Source: Imbricaverruca yamaguchii
Lineage: Eukaryota; Arthropoda; Thecostraca; Neoverrucidae
NCBI GenBank assembly: GCA_034440575.1
Contig: JAOTOL010001661.1
Location: forward strand, 670,001-734,000
DNA length: 64,000 nucleotides
Direction of reading: 5' to 3'
Shown here: one piece after another, positions 23,291 to 35,133 of the stretch
How the letters are laid out: each line of letters starts with the position of its first letter
Position numbering within the stretch: the stretch's first letter is position 1
Notes under the pieces: model-generated
Told to the model about the DNA's origin: nothing
Databases searched by the model: none
Seen by the model: only the letters and a program-made list of their open reading frames with translations
Made by a program: the position numbers and the translations under genes

Positions 23291-23859
23291 TCTGTCCTCA
23301 TCTCGAATCCCCAACACTGACTCCGGGGCTTCTTCCGCCCCCACTTATAGCTCTAGACATTGGCACTGGGCTTTCTCTCGTCCTCAGCCCGAGGTACAGC
23401 CACTAATACCGGATCCTCCGTCCACATTGAGCCATTGATACTGACACCGGGCCCTCAGTTACAGTAAATCCCGACGAAGCCACTGTGGGCCGGGTAACCT
23501 CTATACTCAAGTAGAGGGGTAGAACTTTGTATCTCTTTGTGAGTGTACAATGCACATTCATCCATGAACCAAATGTGTGCACCCGCAAGCATTGCCCGTG
23601 CATCCGCAAAATGTTTCGGAAAGCTGTGGAGCTCATCTCCCCGTCTCCCCGCTCTTGATCTTGATGGGGAACATGGTTTTGTTCCCCATCCACCTCCACT
23701 TCCTGAGAAGCCAAATATCAAGGTCGCTGTCGTCCACCATAGAACATAGCTCAGCCGCTTGATCCAGTCCCCAATATGGCGGCTATTGTCCGAAGATGGT
23801 CCCAGGCACAGCCATTGTTTTCCGTGCGGTGGCCACCGCCGAGGGTCCAGATCGGCATC
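23291..23859. other. low-copy spacer
   Basis: Degenerate array edge, then low-copy DNA. Minus-strand ORFs at 23403-23721 have normal complexity but no recognised motif. Confidence 0.3.
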
Positions 23860-24614
23860 GCTCGGCCGCGCTTAGAGACGGCTCGGCGGGGCTTCTAGAC
23901 AGCCTGGCGCGGCTTCAAGGCGGCTCGACGAGGCTCCGAGACGGTCTGGCGTGGCTCCGAGACAGCTCGGGACAGCCCGGCGGGGCTCCAACACAGCCGG
24001 CGGGGCTCCGATACAACCGGCGGGGCTCCGAGACAGCTCGGGACAGCCCGGCGGGGCTCCGATACAGCCGGCGGGGCTCCGATACAGCCCGGCGGGGCTC
24101 CAAGACAGTCCGGCGGGGCTCCGAGACAGTCGGTGGGGCTCCGAGACAGCCGGCGGGGCTCCGAGGCAGCTCGGGACAGCCCGGCGGGGCTCCGAGACAG
24201 CTCGGGACAGCCCGGCGGGGCTCTGATACAGCCGGCGGGGCTCCGATACAGCCCGGCGGGGCTCCAAGACAGCCGGCGGGGCTCCAAGACAGCCGGCGGG
24301 GCTCCGAGACAGCCCGGCGGGGCTCCGAGACAGCCGGCGGGGCTCCAAGACAGCCGGCGGGGCTCCGAGACAGTCGGCGGGGCTCCGAGACAGCCTGGTG
24401 CGGCTCCGAGACGGCTCGGCGGGGCTCCGAGACAGCTCGGGACAGCCCGGCGGGGCTCCGAGACAGCCGGCGGGGCTCCGAGACAGCTCGGGACAGCCTG
24501 GCGGGGCTCCAAGACAGCCGGCGGGGCTCCGAGACAGCCGGCGGGGCTCCGAGACAGCTCGGGACAGCCCGGCGGGGCTCCAAGACAGCCGGCGGGGCTC
24601 CGAGACGGCTCGGC
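23860..24614. repeat. 20/21- and 31-bp GC-rich minisatellite
   Basis: Short units CTCCGAGACAGCCGGCGGGG (20 or 21 bp) are mixed with a longer form that inserts AGCTCGGGACAGCC. Several hundred open codons exist on both strands in several frames, the result of a stop-poor unit. Confidence 0.93.
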
Positions 24615-25624
24615 ACAGCGCTGTTTTTCGTACGGCTGTGTCTCGCGCGAAGCGCCGCTTCCGACGAGAAGACGCCGCCGCAGCCGGAGGCCCGCTGCTG
24701 TGATCGACCGTTCCCGGGCAGGCAAGCGCTGTGTTTTCCGCAGCAACCGGGGCCACTCGTGGCCGCCGGCTGCCGGCACAGCAGCGTGCTAAGCTCGTGG
24801 CTAGTGGCACGTGAGGCGTGCCACGAGCCGACTGGCAACGTGTCCGGTGCTGGTTCGACGTGACCTACTTGAACTGCTCGCGTCGCACGATGTCTTTCAT
24901 GCCGGCTAACTGGTGAATTGAACCACTCTCGTCGACTCAGGAGCGGGCGTACAACACTAGATAAATCGGTCAACCCGAGAAGATAACGGTAGATAACGGC
25001 TGAGCCGCCAGTCACCTACTTGACGGAGAGCGACGACCACTCTGGACGGCCGAGATTGTCAATCAATGAGTCGTGGCTTGAGGGAACGTTGATACCAAGT
25101 CATGGGCTACAAGGTGATTGTTCTGTCGGGCTAGAATGAGACTCATAGTATAAGAATCCTTCACTAGTAGCCTATGTACCGAAAGTGCACTCTCTTTGGT
25201 GGCGAATTTTTAGCTTTTTACCTGCACGTGGTGATTACCAACTATGATGTGCAGGAACATGTCTGGAACACCTTACCAGGCAGAGGACTGGGAACCAGGT
25301 GGGGATGGGGACGCGTCCTTCAGTCTCAGACTGGGTAGATGACACATCCTTTGTTGGGACTGTGGAAAGGGTGGGGAGGTGACGCGTCCTTCACTTCTCA
25401 GACTAGACAAACGGCAATCCTTTGTTCTCATCCACCTTTGTGCTGCTAAAGAGATACTCCTACACGGGGAAGGAAGATCATAGTGTCCGGGGGACCCCAT
25501 GATTTCCGTAGAAATTTTGGTACGATGCATATGTAACGGGAGCCCTGCTTAGCAAGCAAAGATTAATCTCCCGAAATGGTTCATCCAAATTGCCAGTGGA
25601 GCGGTCTGAAGCATCACATGAGGC
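24615..25624. other. low-copy DNA, no supported gene
   Basis: GC-rich to 24860, then ordinary composition. At 25297-25420 a short imperfect duplication, GACGCGTCCTTCA, occurs twice. Confidence 0.3.
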
Positions 25625-26100
25625 CCTTTTAACAAGCTCGCCGGAGGGGGCGGAATCCGCCCACTCTGTTTTTCGACGATATTTCATAAGCGGACGGAAT
25701 GAAATGTTGCAATGAAATCTTAAGACGTTGTTAAAAATTGATAACGCATCCAATGCGAAAAACAATGTTCAAAATCTGTCAGCAAACATATGAACTGCGC
25801 GGGTGCAAAGTGGACCGCAGGGCTGCCGAGCGCTACCTCGAGCGCCCGAGGGCGTCTCATAACGCGGCACAGGGGTGGATTCTCAACCCCCTCCCCAGAT
25901 CTCGGAAGCTACTGAGGCTAAAAGCGCAAAATACGGATGGTAAATTACAGCTGTAGTAAACTCGCTGAATCATATATGTCATGACTATTGTCTTGAGGTT
26001 CAAATGAGGTCGAGATCGGCCATGACACTGCCTCGCCCGCGCCGACAAACTTTTGTGCCTTTGAACTCACGGCGGCCGGTCGGTCAAATTTTCACCCCAG
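25625..26100 (+). repeat. unnamed interspersed repeat, forward copy
   Basis: Blocks in order: GGGCGGAATCCGCCCACTCT plus TTTTTCGACGATATTTCATA (25648-25700), GCGCCCGAGGGCG (25840), CAGATCTCGGAAGCTACTGA (25897), CAAATGAGGTCGAGATCGGC (26002) and GCGCCGACAAACTTTTGTGCC (26040). Each has a counterpart in the inverted copy at 26150-26525. No coding motif. Confidence 0.55.
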
Positions 26101-26149
26101 CAGTTTCTATATTTACCAACGGATTTGTTAATAATATGTATTTGCAGAT

Positions 26150-26525
26150 GATGTGTTGATCTTTTTTTCACGAAATCGCAAGTTTTCATTACAATATCCT
26201 TGTCCACTTACGAGATACTGTCGAAAAAAAGAGAGATGGGTGGATTTCGCACACCCTCCCCCTCCCTCTCGTGGGAATTTTGAAGGTCACAAGAGTCTCG
26301 GCGCAGTGGCGAAGTGTGCTGACCGATCTCAGCCTCATTTGACTCTGAAGATATTGGCCTGGTATCAGGAAATGTATATTGCAGAGTTCACTGCAGTCGT
26401 AATCAACCATCCATATTGTGTGCTTCTAGCTCCAGCAGTTTCCTAGATCTTAGAGGGAGTCCAATTTCACCACTCTCCTTTTGGACCTCGTTGTGTAACA
26501 GACCTTTCGGCGCCCGTGCTAATAC
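26150..26525 (-). repeat. unnamed interspersed repeat, inverted copy
   Basis: On the minus strand: GCGCCGAAAGGTCTGTTACA (26510), AAGATCTAGGAAACTGCTGG (26450), CAAATGAGGCTGAGATCGGT (26340), GCGCCGAGACTCTTGTGACC (26310), then GCGAAATCCACCCATCTCTC and TTTTTTTCGACAGTATCTCG (26215-26260). About 70 percent identity to the forward copy by eye. Block order suggests the unit repeats, so that the two copies start at different points. Confidence 0.55.
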
Positions 26526-27202
26526 AATATGAAGACTCTCAAGCTGAAAAGCTATCCAACTCCTTGGTGGCCCGTTTTTTTTTCGCGAACGAAGATCAGA
26601 GGATGTTCTAAAACGAAAGAGGTGGTATTCAGAGAAAGCAATAGCCCTCCTAGAAGAGAGAGAAATCTCGGAGACGGAAGAAGAGGCCCCAAAACCAGAA
26701 AGGGGCAACACTGAACGGGTGGCTCTCAAAACGAAAGACAAGAGCCCCTAGGTAGCAAATGAGTTCTACCAGGGATGAATATTCAACATAGGTAAGCATA
26801 AGTACTTACATGGGCTCAGTAGTCCCATACTATATAATTTAATGTTATTTTTCGACACCATTTCAGAAGAGCAATCCCGAGCTTTTAATGTCATGGAAAA
26901 TCATATTAAATTACATGCTACATGCAGATGCAGACGCTAAAAAGCAAGCTTTTGGTTCTCGTACCCTATACAACAGCCACAGGTTACCGACTTGTGCAGC
27001 AACGTCCAACAAGTATTTGTGTCTTGTCCGGAGCACATTGCAGCAATTCGAATGCTACATAAAGAGCTAAATTAATGTGGGTTGGAGTGTGCAGTATCTC
27101 GTCACCACCCCTAACGCATGGTTGGATGTGTAATCACCATGCGAGGGAATGGGACGATCAGGCAAGATGTCCGACGTCCAACTCTCAGAACATGTGTGAA
27201 TT
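26526..27202. other. low-copy DNA, nothing recognised
   Basis: No gene or repeat that I can support. Confidence 0.3.
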
Positions 27203-27533
27203 ATGCTGGCCCACCCGCTACCCGTCATCGAGCTTAAGCAGCATGCTATTTCACCAGCTACGCCTCGGTGAGCTCAAACAACATGCTAGTTCACCAGCTG
27301 CCCGTTAATGAGCCCAAACAACATGCTAGTTCACCAGCTACCCGTTAATGAGCCTAAACAGCATACTATTTCACCAGCTACGCCTCGGTGAGCTCAAACA
27401 ACATGCTAGTTCACCAGCTACCCGTAAGAGAGCCCAAAATCATGGTGACACCACCGCCTCGGTGAGCCAAAACAACATGCTAGTACACCAGCTACCCGTC
27501 AGCGGCCTAACAACACGCTATTTAGAAAGAGAC
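27203..27533. repeat. 40-bp minisatellite, left part
   Basis: About eight 40-bp units such as CATGCTAGTTCACCAGCTAC followed by CCGTTAATGAGCC or GCCTCGGTGAGC. CATGCTA-type starts lie at 27242, 27282, 27322, 27362 and 27402. Confidence 0.9.
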
Positions 27534-28086
27534 ATAAAATAACCTTATGCTCATAATAAAAAAATGGATCCAAATGGCCGCACCGCCTATATTTCAGCTA
27601 CGGGCCTTCCTCAACAGTAAACATTTTGTTACAAAAGCCACAAAAACACAAGCCAAGCGCACCTAGAACCACCGCACAGCGAATCGCCTTTATTTTACAC
27701 ATGATAATATCTACCTGCTCGTAAAAAACACGCACATTAACATAAGCTCACCTCAAGGTGTATGGTCCGTTTGTGTATGCATGTGTCAACATGAGACCCA
27801 GGTATGTGTGCATGTCTGTGTGTGGATGCGGTTATGTGTTGTATATGTGCTTGCCTTAGGCGGTGTAAGGAACCGGTTTTATCAGGGTCCAAGATGCTGC
27901 CATTGTGCTTAATGGAGGCTTTTTGTTCCTGATCCCGATTGATTCGCTAATTTTGAGCTCTGTTGCATCTTTGCAGACTTGCAAAATGGATATGCTGAGT
28001 GTTGTAGAGTCGAAAGTGCTGCTCGCGGGAGTGATTTTAAAATGTTCGCCAAATGGAGTGCTAGCGGTTTTATTTTAGCGTTTCTT
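27534..28086. mobile_element. insertion splitting the 40-bp array
   Basis: 553 bp of non-repeat DNA sits inside the array. Its left edge AGAAAGAGACATAAAATAAC and the minus strand of its right edge, AAGAAACGCTAAAATAAAAC, look like imperfect inverted repeats. The bases on either side, ACAACACGCTA and ACAACATGCTA, are alike but also belong to the array unit, so a target duplication cannot be told from the array. No ORF of note. Confidence 0.35.
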
Positions 28087-28226
28087 ACAACATGCTATAA
28101 CATGCTAGTTCACTAGCTACCCGTTAGCGGGCCTAAACAACATGCTAGTTCACCAGCTACACGTCAGCGGGCCTAAACAACATGCTAGTTCACCAGCTAC
28201 CCGTCAGCGGCCCTAAACAGCATGCG
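28087..28226. repeat. 40-bp minisatellite, right part
   Basis: Three to four further units of the same array (CATGCTAGTTCACCAGCTAC, then CCGTCAGCGGGCC) after the insertion. Confidence 0.9.
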
Positions 28227-28448
28227 CTGTCGGCCAGAGTGGCGCGAACTCTGGCGCCAGTGCAGCCGAGGAGTTCCGGGCTCTGCACTGCGGGGTAGCT
28301 TCTCGGTAGTGGCTGTGTCGCGCTGAGATTGCCGGATCTATGAACTGGCAGCTTGATTGGTGGCGCCGGGCTTGGCTGCTGCAGACGCCATATCTGCCGC
28401 TGACAGACCCCCCTGCGCTGACACGCGCGCGCTTTCTGAAGTCTCTCC
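28227..28448. other. GC-rich spacer
   Basis: Low-copy DNA between the 40-bp and 30-bp arrays. Confidence 0.3.
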
Positions 28449-28660
28449 GGCAGGAGCGCGTTCAGTCCCGGCAGACCGGCCAGGGCTACATTCAGTCCCG
28501 GCAGACCGGCCAGGGGTGCATTCAGTCCCGGCAGACCGGCCGGGGTGTACATTCAGTCCCGGCAGACCGGCCAGGGGTACATTCAGTCCCGGCAGACCGG
28601 CCAGGGGCGCATTCAGTCCCGGCAGACCGGCCAGGGGTACATTCAGTCCCGGCAGACGTC
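28449..28660. repeat. 30-bp minisatellite, about 7 copies
   Basis: Unit CATTCAGTCCCGGCAGACCG plus GCCAGGGGTA, nearly identical between copies. It passes directly into the 32-bp array, with which it shares the CATTCAG...GGCAGACCG...CAGGGG order. Confidence 0.93.
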
Positions 28661-29880
28661 CACCAGGGACACATTTGGTCTCGACAGGTCGTCTGCCAGG
28701 GGCACATTCAGTCCCGGGAGATAGTCTACCAGAGCTACATTCACTCCCGGCAGGTCGTCCGCCAGGGGCACATTCAGGGCGGCAGACCGCCTGTCAGGGG
28801 CACTTTCAGGGCGGCGGACCGTCTGTCAGGGGCATATTCAGGGCGGTAGACCGTCTGCCAGGGGCACATTCACTCCCGGCAGGTCGTCTATCAGGGGCAT
28901 ATTCAGGGCGGCAGGTCGTCTGTCAGGGGCATATTCAGGGCGGCAGACCGTCTGTCAGGGGCATATTCAGGGCGGCAGACCGTCTGTCAGGGGCATATTC
29001 AGGGCGGCAGACCGTCTGTCAGGGGCATATTCAGGGCGGCAGACCGTCTGTCAGGGGCATATTCAGGGCGGCAGACCGTCTGTCAGGGGCATATTCAGGG
29101 CGGCAGACCGTCTGTCAGGGGCATATTCAGGGCGGCAGACCGTCTGTCAGGGGCATATTCAGGGCGGCAGGACCGTCTGTCAGGGGCATATTCAGGGCGG
29201 CGGCCGTCTGTCGGGCATATTCAGGGCGACAGGTCGTCTTCGGGCATATTCAGGGCGGCAGGTCGTCTATAGGGGCATATTCAGGGCGCAGACCGTCTGT
29301 CAGGGGCATATTCAGGGCGGCAGGTCGTCTGCCAGGGGCATATTCGGGGGAGGCGTTTCGGGCATATTCAGGGCGCAGTCGTTTGGGCATATTCAGGGCG
29401 GCAGGCGTCTATCAGGGGCATATTCAGGCGACAGACCGTCTGCCAGGGGCATATTCAGGGCGGCAGGTCGTCTGCCAGGGGCATATTCAGGGCGGCAGGT
29501 CGTCTATCAGGGGCATATTCAGGGCGACAGACCGTCTGTCAGGGGCATATTCAGGGCGGCAGACCGTCTGTCAGGGGCATATTCAGGGCGGCAGACCGTC
29601 TGTCAGGGGCATATTCAGGGCGGCAGACCGTCTGTCAGGGGCATATTCAGGGCGGCAGACCGTCTGTCAGGGGCATATTCAGGGCGGCAGACCGTCTGTC
29701 AGGGGCATATTCAGGGCGGCAGACCGTCTGTCAGGGGCATATTCAGGGCGGCAGACCGTCTGCCAGGGGCATATTCAGGGCGGCAGGTCGTCTGTCAGGG
29801 GCATATTCAGGGCGGCAGGCCGTCTGTCAGGGGCATATTCAGGGCGGCAGACCGTCTGTCAGGGGCACATTCAGGGCGGC
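28661..29880. repeat. 32-bp minisatellite, about 38 copies
   Basis: Unit CATATTCAGGGCGGCAGACC plus GTCTGTCAGGGG, with runs of identical copies at 28920-29160 and 29520-29760. A 544-codon frame (28357-29991) crosses it. Since 32 is not divisible by three, the frame cycles through all three phases of the unit, none of which holds a stop, giving a 32-residue super-repeat. I treat this as non-coding. Confidence 0.95.
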
Positions 29881-32489
29881 AACTGCGACCCGCAGCTCAG
29901 GTTGACGACAGTGAGGCACACAGGCGTGTCAGGGCGGCCGGTGCTGTTTGGTTTGAGGGTCCGGCACGATGGACGGAACTGGTGTGCATAAATATTCGTA
30001 TTGAATTTTTAGGTGAACATTCAGAGCTTGCAAGATGCCCTAGATGATAGCTGCATGTTAACTGCGGTATTAGTAGCATTGGTGCGGGTTACTTTGATTG
30101 CAATCCAGCTCAAATTCAGCGAAAAATTCACATACTTACCATCAGCTGCCCCTCCCCTTCACTGCTCTCGGTCTAACTCCGACAAGGTCCTGATATTTTT
30201 CCTCAATGCTGATCGTGACGTCCATATCCTACATTCTATAATCATATGATGATGACAAGCTGAGATGATTGAAATGCGCATATGCATGTTATGGCCAGAG
30301 CTGAACTACTCAAGCAATTAATGCATGTTGCAGGACCCGGCAGCCCATTAGCGCTTCGGTTCACTTGTGGCCATATGTTTATACTACAGTCTATCTCATT
30401 TGGAATTGGTTCACCATTTGAGACGTCTTCCCAAGTAGCTAGGAGCGCGGCCCACGTTGACGCGCAGAGTGGTGCGGACTTTGCACACGGAACACGACCA
30501 CCGAGCAGCGTGATGAAGCAATGTCCGCTGCCAGATCGGCGTGTTGACAGTTCATAGGCAGACTTATCGCATGCGCAGCTTTGTACATGCCGTGTCGCCG
30601 ACCGATATTGAAACCTTACAATTGCTACAATGTCATACCTCGTTGTCAGTTTCAGTTTACTTCAGCATACTAGCACTCCATATTGCTGTCCTCGACATAT
30701 ACCTATTCACTTACTACCTCTTGGGATTCTGTTTTGCAAGAAAGCATTCGATGAAGAGACGCACATCAATCACACGACAGAACCTTTTGGTGTGTTGGTT
30801 GGTTCGTTGTTGTTGCTTAGTGGTGCATGGACTACACCGGTCATACAGCGTCCAAAAGAATCTTTTTGAAGAAACGCGAAAGGTTATCACGGACGTAGTT
30901 TTCCAAAATTTCCAAGGCTCCCGGGTGGTGGCTTCGCAACGACGATACTTTTCTAATCGGTACATATTTTCACTTGAGAAGGCTATCTCATTTGCCTTCT
31001 TCGTTTGAACAAACCACAAGCGATAGGCCTTGGTAAGTCGACCACCAGAGGCACAACAAAGGGTGCGGGGCGAGACTCACATTTAGCACTTATAAATACG
31101 TGAAATCGAGCGAAAAAATTTAGATTTTCACCACACAAAACGTAAACTCTCGGCGTGCTTCGAGCACCGGAAGCTTTTTCTGTTTCATCGCCTTTTTTGG
31201 TCGGGCCCGCCCCTTGGAAAGACCCTTTCTGCGCCACTAGCAACCACGATAACAGGATTTCTGAGCAAGTTGTGGTCTGCAGTCAAGTGTTAGATAGCGC
31301 AGAATATTCGATAGACGACTCAACATTTCGGCAGAAGAGTTTCAAAGTTCGGTTGGAGCGGATCAATTCGCCTTTGCCGAGATTGGAGGCACCACTTCTG
31401 AAGTCGAGCTCCTATGTCGTATGCACCCACCTCGGATTTCAATCAACTGTGTCAAGTCTACTAAATCGGTTGTGCTCGCTGCTCGATTTTGAAATTGCAT
31501 CACTTCACGTCCAGCGGAGTTGGCCGCCTTCAGGTCATGCCTCGACGGGCCACTAAGAGAGCCCAGCTCCCGTAATTTCTGCCGCCGTGATATTCGAATA
31601 TGTGCCTGCAGCTCTGAATCACCTAGAGCTGCAGTTCTTGAATCACCTGCAGGCCTCTTGGTCCTTCTAGTCCAGGTTATTTCAGTCAGTCCCAAGGCTG
31701 GTGGCGGCCTAATTTGCTTGGCTATCTCTCCGTGTCTCAAGAAATTCTTCTTCCTTCTGCCGGAATTGGCGGGCATTCCTCGCAAAGTAAAGGTGTAGAA
31801 ATAGGAGCGAGCAGTGGTGTGATTTAGCTTGATGTGTACTCCAGCTGGCTAATTCCAGAGGTGTGCTGAGATAGTGCGGTCGGACGGAAATTACAGAACC
31901 CTCCGACCTGCCTACTAGTGTGCAGGGTTATATAAACATTAGGTAATAAAGCCTTATTAACGAGTAATTGCATTGTACATTTACTCGTAGTATGGATAAT
32001 CGCGATCATTAACAAAAAATTGAACCAATGCGATTACTTGATGTGCTTAAATTTATCTATGCATCCCTTTCTCTCCCTAGTCCTATTGATACTTTTGTCG
32101 CTTCGCGCACTCCGTCTCTCTCTCTCTCCTTCTCACGCTCTGAATGGGCCCTTCCCATTCTACGTGCAGGAAATGGATCATATAATAATCGTCAGATTAG
32201 AGGTCCGTGTAATTCGTTCCGGCCGAACGTCTGGGTTAGTTACATGTGATGTTCAGTCAGAACGAGACCAGTTTTTACGGCGCTGAAAGCGGTGTTCCGA
32301 CCGCTTTTTGAGTGACCGAAAGAGCCGAGTCTAGTCGACTCCGTATGGGACGAACGAGAGGAGTTTATAGCCCATAACCTCTACAGCGACACCGACCTGG
32401 CGTGTGTCTTCCCACTGACACGTTGAGCTCTAATAACTTGGCTCCAATTGTGGGCAGAAGTTTACCTCACCGAGTGCTACGCGTCGCGT
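29881..32489. other. low-copy DNA, no supported gene
   Basis: About 2.6 kb of ordinary composition. ORFs at 30541-31008 (plus, 155 codons) and 31363-31785 (minus, 140 codons) have normal complexity but no recognised motif and chance-level length. From 32290 GC content rises towards the next array. Confidence 0.3.
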
Positions 32490-32855
32490 TGTGCCGCCAA
32501 CACTGCGGGACTGGAACGCCAGTATCAGCCGCATGGTGCCACCAATCATTCAGAACGGGAACACCAGCACCAGCCGTATTGTGCCACTAAAGCCACAGAA
32601 CGGGAACACCAGCACCAGCCACATTGTGCCACTAACCTTGTGAAACAGGAGCACCAGCACTAGCCGCAATGCTGCCACCAACCCTACGGAACGTGAACAC
32701 CAGCACCAGCCGTATTGTGCCACTAATGCCACAGAACGGGAACACCAGCACCAGCCACATTGTGCCACTAACCTTGTGAAACAGGAACACCAGCACCAGC
32801 CGCAATGCTGCCACCAACCCTACGGAACGTGAACACCAGCACCAGCGCCAGTGTT
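32490..32855. repeat. 45-bp minisatellite with a three-unit period
   Basis: Units contain GAACACCAGCACCAGCC and TGTGCCACTAA or TGCCACCAACC. Units three apart are more alike (for example 32562 and 32698; 32651 and 32788), a higher-order period of about 136 bp. Confidence 0.88.
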
Positions 32856-33045
32856 GCCACCACTCATCACACGGAGCGGTGCTCTTACGGTGACAAAGCC
32901 GATAAATATCGCGAGCACACTTGACGCAAGACCGGCATGCATTGGGCATGCATGGTGATTCATTTCGAAAGTGTTTTGAAACAAGTGGTGTCTTATCTTC
33001 CGTTGCACATTGGCAATGCGCAGTTGCATTCACATAGCACACATG
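32856..33045. other. short spacer
   Basis: Low-copy DNA between two arrays. Confidence 0.3.
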
Positions 33046-35116
33046 TTGCGACAAATTGCCACTGAGGACCAGTAACGAGCACACGTACAGCGACAAACTG
33101 TCACTGGGGCCAGTAACGAGCACACGTGTAAACTGCCACCGAGGGCCGGTAACGGACACACGTGTTGCGGTAAACTGCCACCGAGGGCCAGTAACGGACA
33201 CACGTGTTGCGGTAAACTGCCACCGAGGGCCAGTAACGGGCACACGTGTAAACTGCCACCGAGGGCCAGTAACGGACACACGTGTTGCGGTAAACTGCCA
33301 CCGAGGGCCAGTAACGGGCACACGTGTTGCGGTAAACTGCCACCGAGGGCCAGTAACGGACACACGTGTTGCGGTAAACTGCCACCGAGGGCCAGTAACG
33401 GGCACACGTGTAAACTGCCACCGAGGGCCGGTAACGGACACACGTGTTGCGGTAAACTGCCACCGAGGGCCAGTAACGGGCACACGTGTTGCGGTAAACT
33501 GCCACCGAGGGCCAGTAACGGGCACACGTGTAAACTGCCACCGAGGGCCAGTAACGGGCACACGTGTTGCGGTGAACTGCCACCGAGGGCCAGTAACGGG
33601 CACACGTGTTGCGGTAAACTGCCACCGAGGGCCAGTAACGGGCACACGTGTTGCGGTGAACTGCCACCGAGGGCCAGTAACGGGCACACGTGTAAACTGC
33701 CACCGAGGGCCAGTAACGGACACACGTGTTGCGGTAAACTGCCACCGAGGGCCGGTAACGGGCACACGTGTTGCGGTAAACTGCCACCGAGGGCCAGTAA
33801 CGGACACACGTGTTGCGGTAAACTGACACCGAGGGTCAGTAACGAGCACACGTGTAAACTGCCACCGAGGGCCAGTAACGGGCACACGTGTTGCGGTAAA
33901 CTGCCACCGAGGGCCAGTAACGGGCACACGTGTTGCGGTAAACTGCCACCGAGGGCCAGTAACGAGCACACGTGTTGCGGTAAACTGCCACCGAGGGCCA
34001 GTAACGGGCACACGTGTAAACTGCCACCGAGGGCCAGTAACTGGCACACGTGTTGCGGTAAACTGCCACCGAGGGCCAGTAACGGACACACGTGTTGCGG
34101 TAAACTGCCACCGAGGGTCAGTAACGGTAAACGACCGAGGGTCAGTAACGGACACACGTGTTGCGGTAAACTGCCACCGAGGGCCAGTAGCGGGCACACG
34201 TGTTGCGGTAAACTGCACCGAGGGCCAGTAACGGACACAGGGAAACGCAGTAACGGGCACATGTAAACTGCCACCGAGGGCCAGTAACGGGCACACGTGT
34301 TGCGGTAAACTGCCACCGAGGGCCAGTAACGGGCACACGTGTTGCGGTAAACTGCCACCGAGGGCCAGTAACGAGCACACGTGTTGCGGTAAACTGCCAC
34401 CGAGGGCCAGTAACGGGCACACGTGTAGGCACACGTGTAAACTGCCACCGAGGGCCAGTAACGGGCACACGTGTTGCGGTAAACTGCCACCGAGGGCCAG
34501 TAACGGGCACACGTGTTGCGGTAAACTGCCACCGAGGGCCAGTAACCCACACGTGTTGCGGTAAACTGCCACCGAGGGCCAGTAACGGACACACGTGTTG
34601 CGGTAAACTGCCACCGAGGGCCAGTAACGGGCACACGTGTTGCGGTAAACTGCCACCGAGGGCCAGTAACGGGCACACGTGTAAACTGCCACCGAGGGCC
34701 AGTAACGGGCACACGTGTTGCGGTAAACTGCCACCGAGGGCCAGTAACGGGCACACGTTTGGTAAACTGCCACCGAGGGCCAGTAACGGGCACACGTGTT
34801 GCGTAAACTCCACCGAGGGCAGAGAAACGGGAAAGAACGAAACAAGGGACGGGGGGCAGAACGGCGGCCAGTAACGGGCACACGTGTGAACTGCCACCGA
34901 GGGCCAGTAACGGGCACACGTTGTAAACTGCCACCGAGGGCCAGTAACGCACACGTGTTGCGGTGAACTGCCACCGGCCACGGTAACTGCCACCAGGCCA
35001 GACGACCGCCACCGAGGGCCAGTAACTGGCACACGTGTTGCGGTAAACTGCCACCAAGGGCCAGTAACGGGCACACGTGTTGCGGTAAACTGCCACCAAG
35101 GGCCAGTAACGGACAG
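33046..35116. repeat. 42/36-bp minisatellite with CACGTG in each unit, about 50 copies
   Basis: Long unit: GTAAACTGCCACCGAGGGCC, AGTAACGGGC, ACACGTGTTGCG. The short form lacks GTTGCG. Short (S) and long (L) forms follow a pattern S-L-L or S-L-L-L over 33.1-34.1 kb. Both lengths are divisible by three, so minus-strand frames of 814 codons (32632-35076 and 33030-35474) stay open. The plus strand is also open for 256 codons, which speaks against coding. Each unit holds the palindrome ACACGTGT with the E-box CACGTG. Units are most degraded at 34.1-34.3 and 34.8-35.0 kb. Confidence 0.96.
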
Positions 35117-35133
35117 GCAGAGGAACATTAGAT

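Noticed and set aside
23403..23721. Tc1/mariner transposase DDE domain
   Set aside because: The IWFMDECALYTHKE stretch recalls a DE motif, but neighbouring family motifs and inverted ends are absent.
23796..25015. ORFs of 290-366 codons on both strands
   Set aside because: By-products of the GC-rich 20/31-bp array, open in many frames at once.
28357..29991. 544-codon plus-strand ORF
   Set aside because: It is produced by stop-free phases of the 30/32-bp array; the flanking codons have no recognisable domain.
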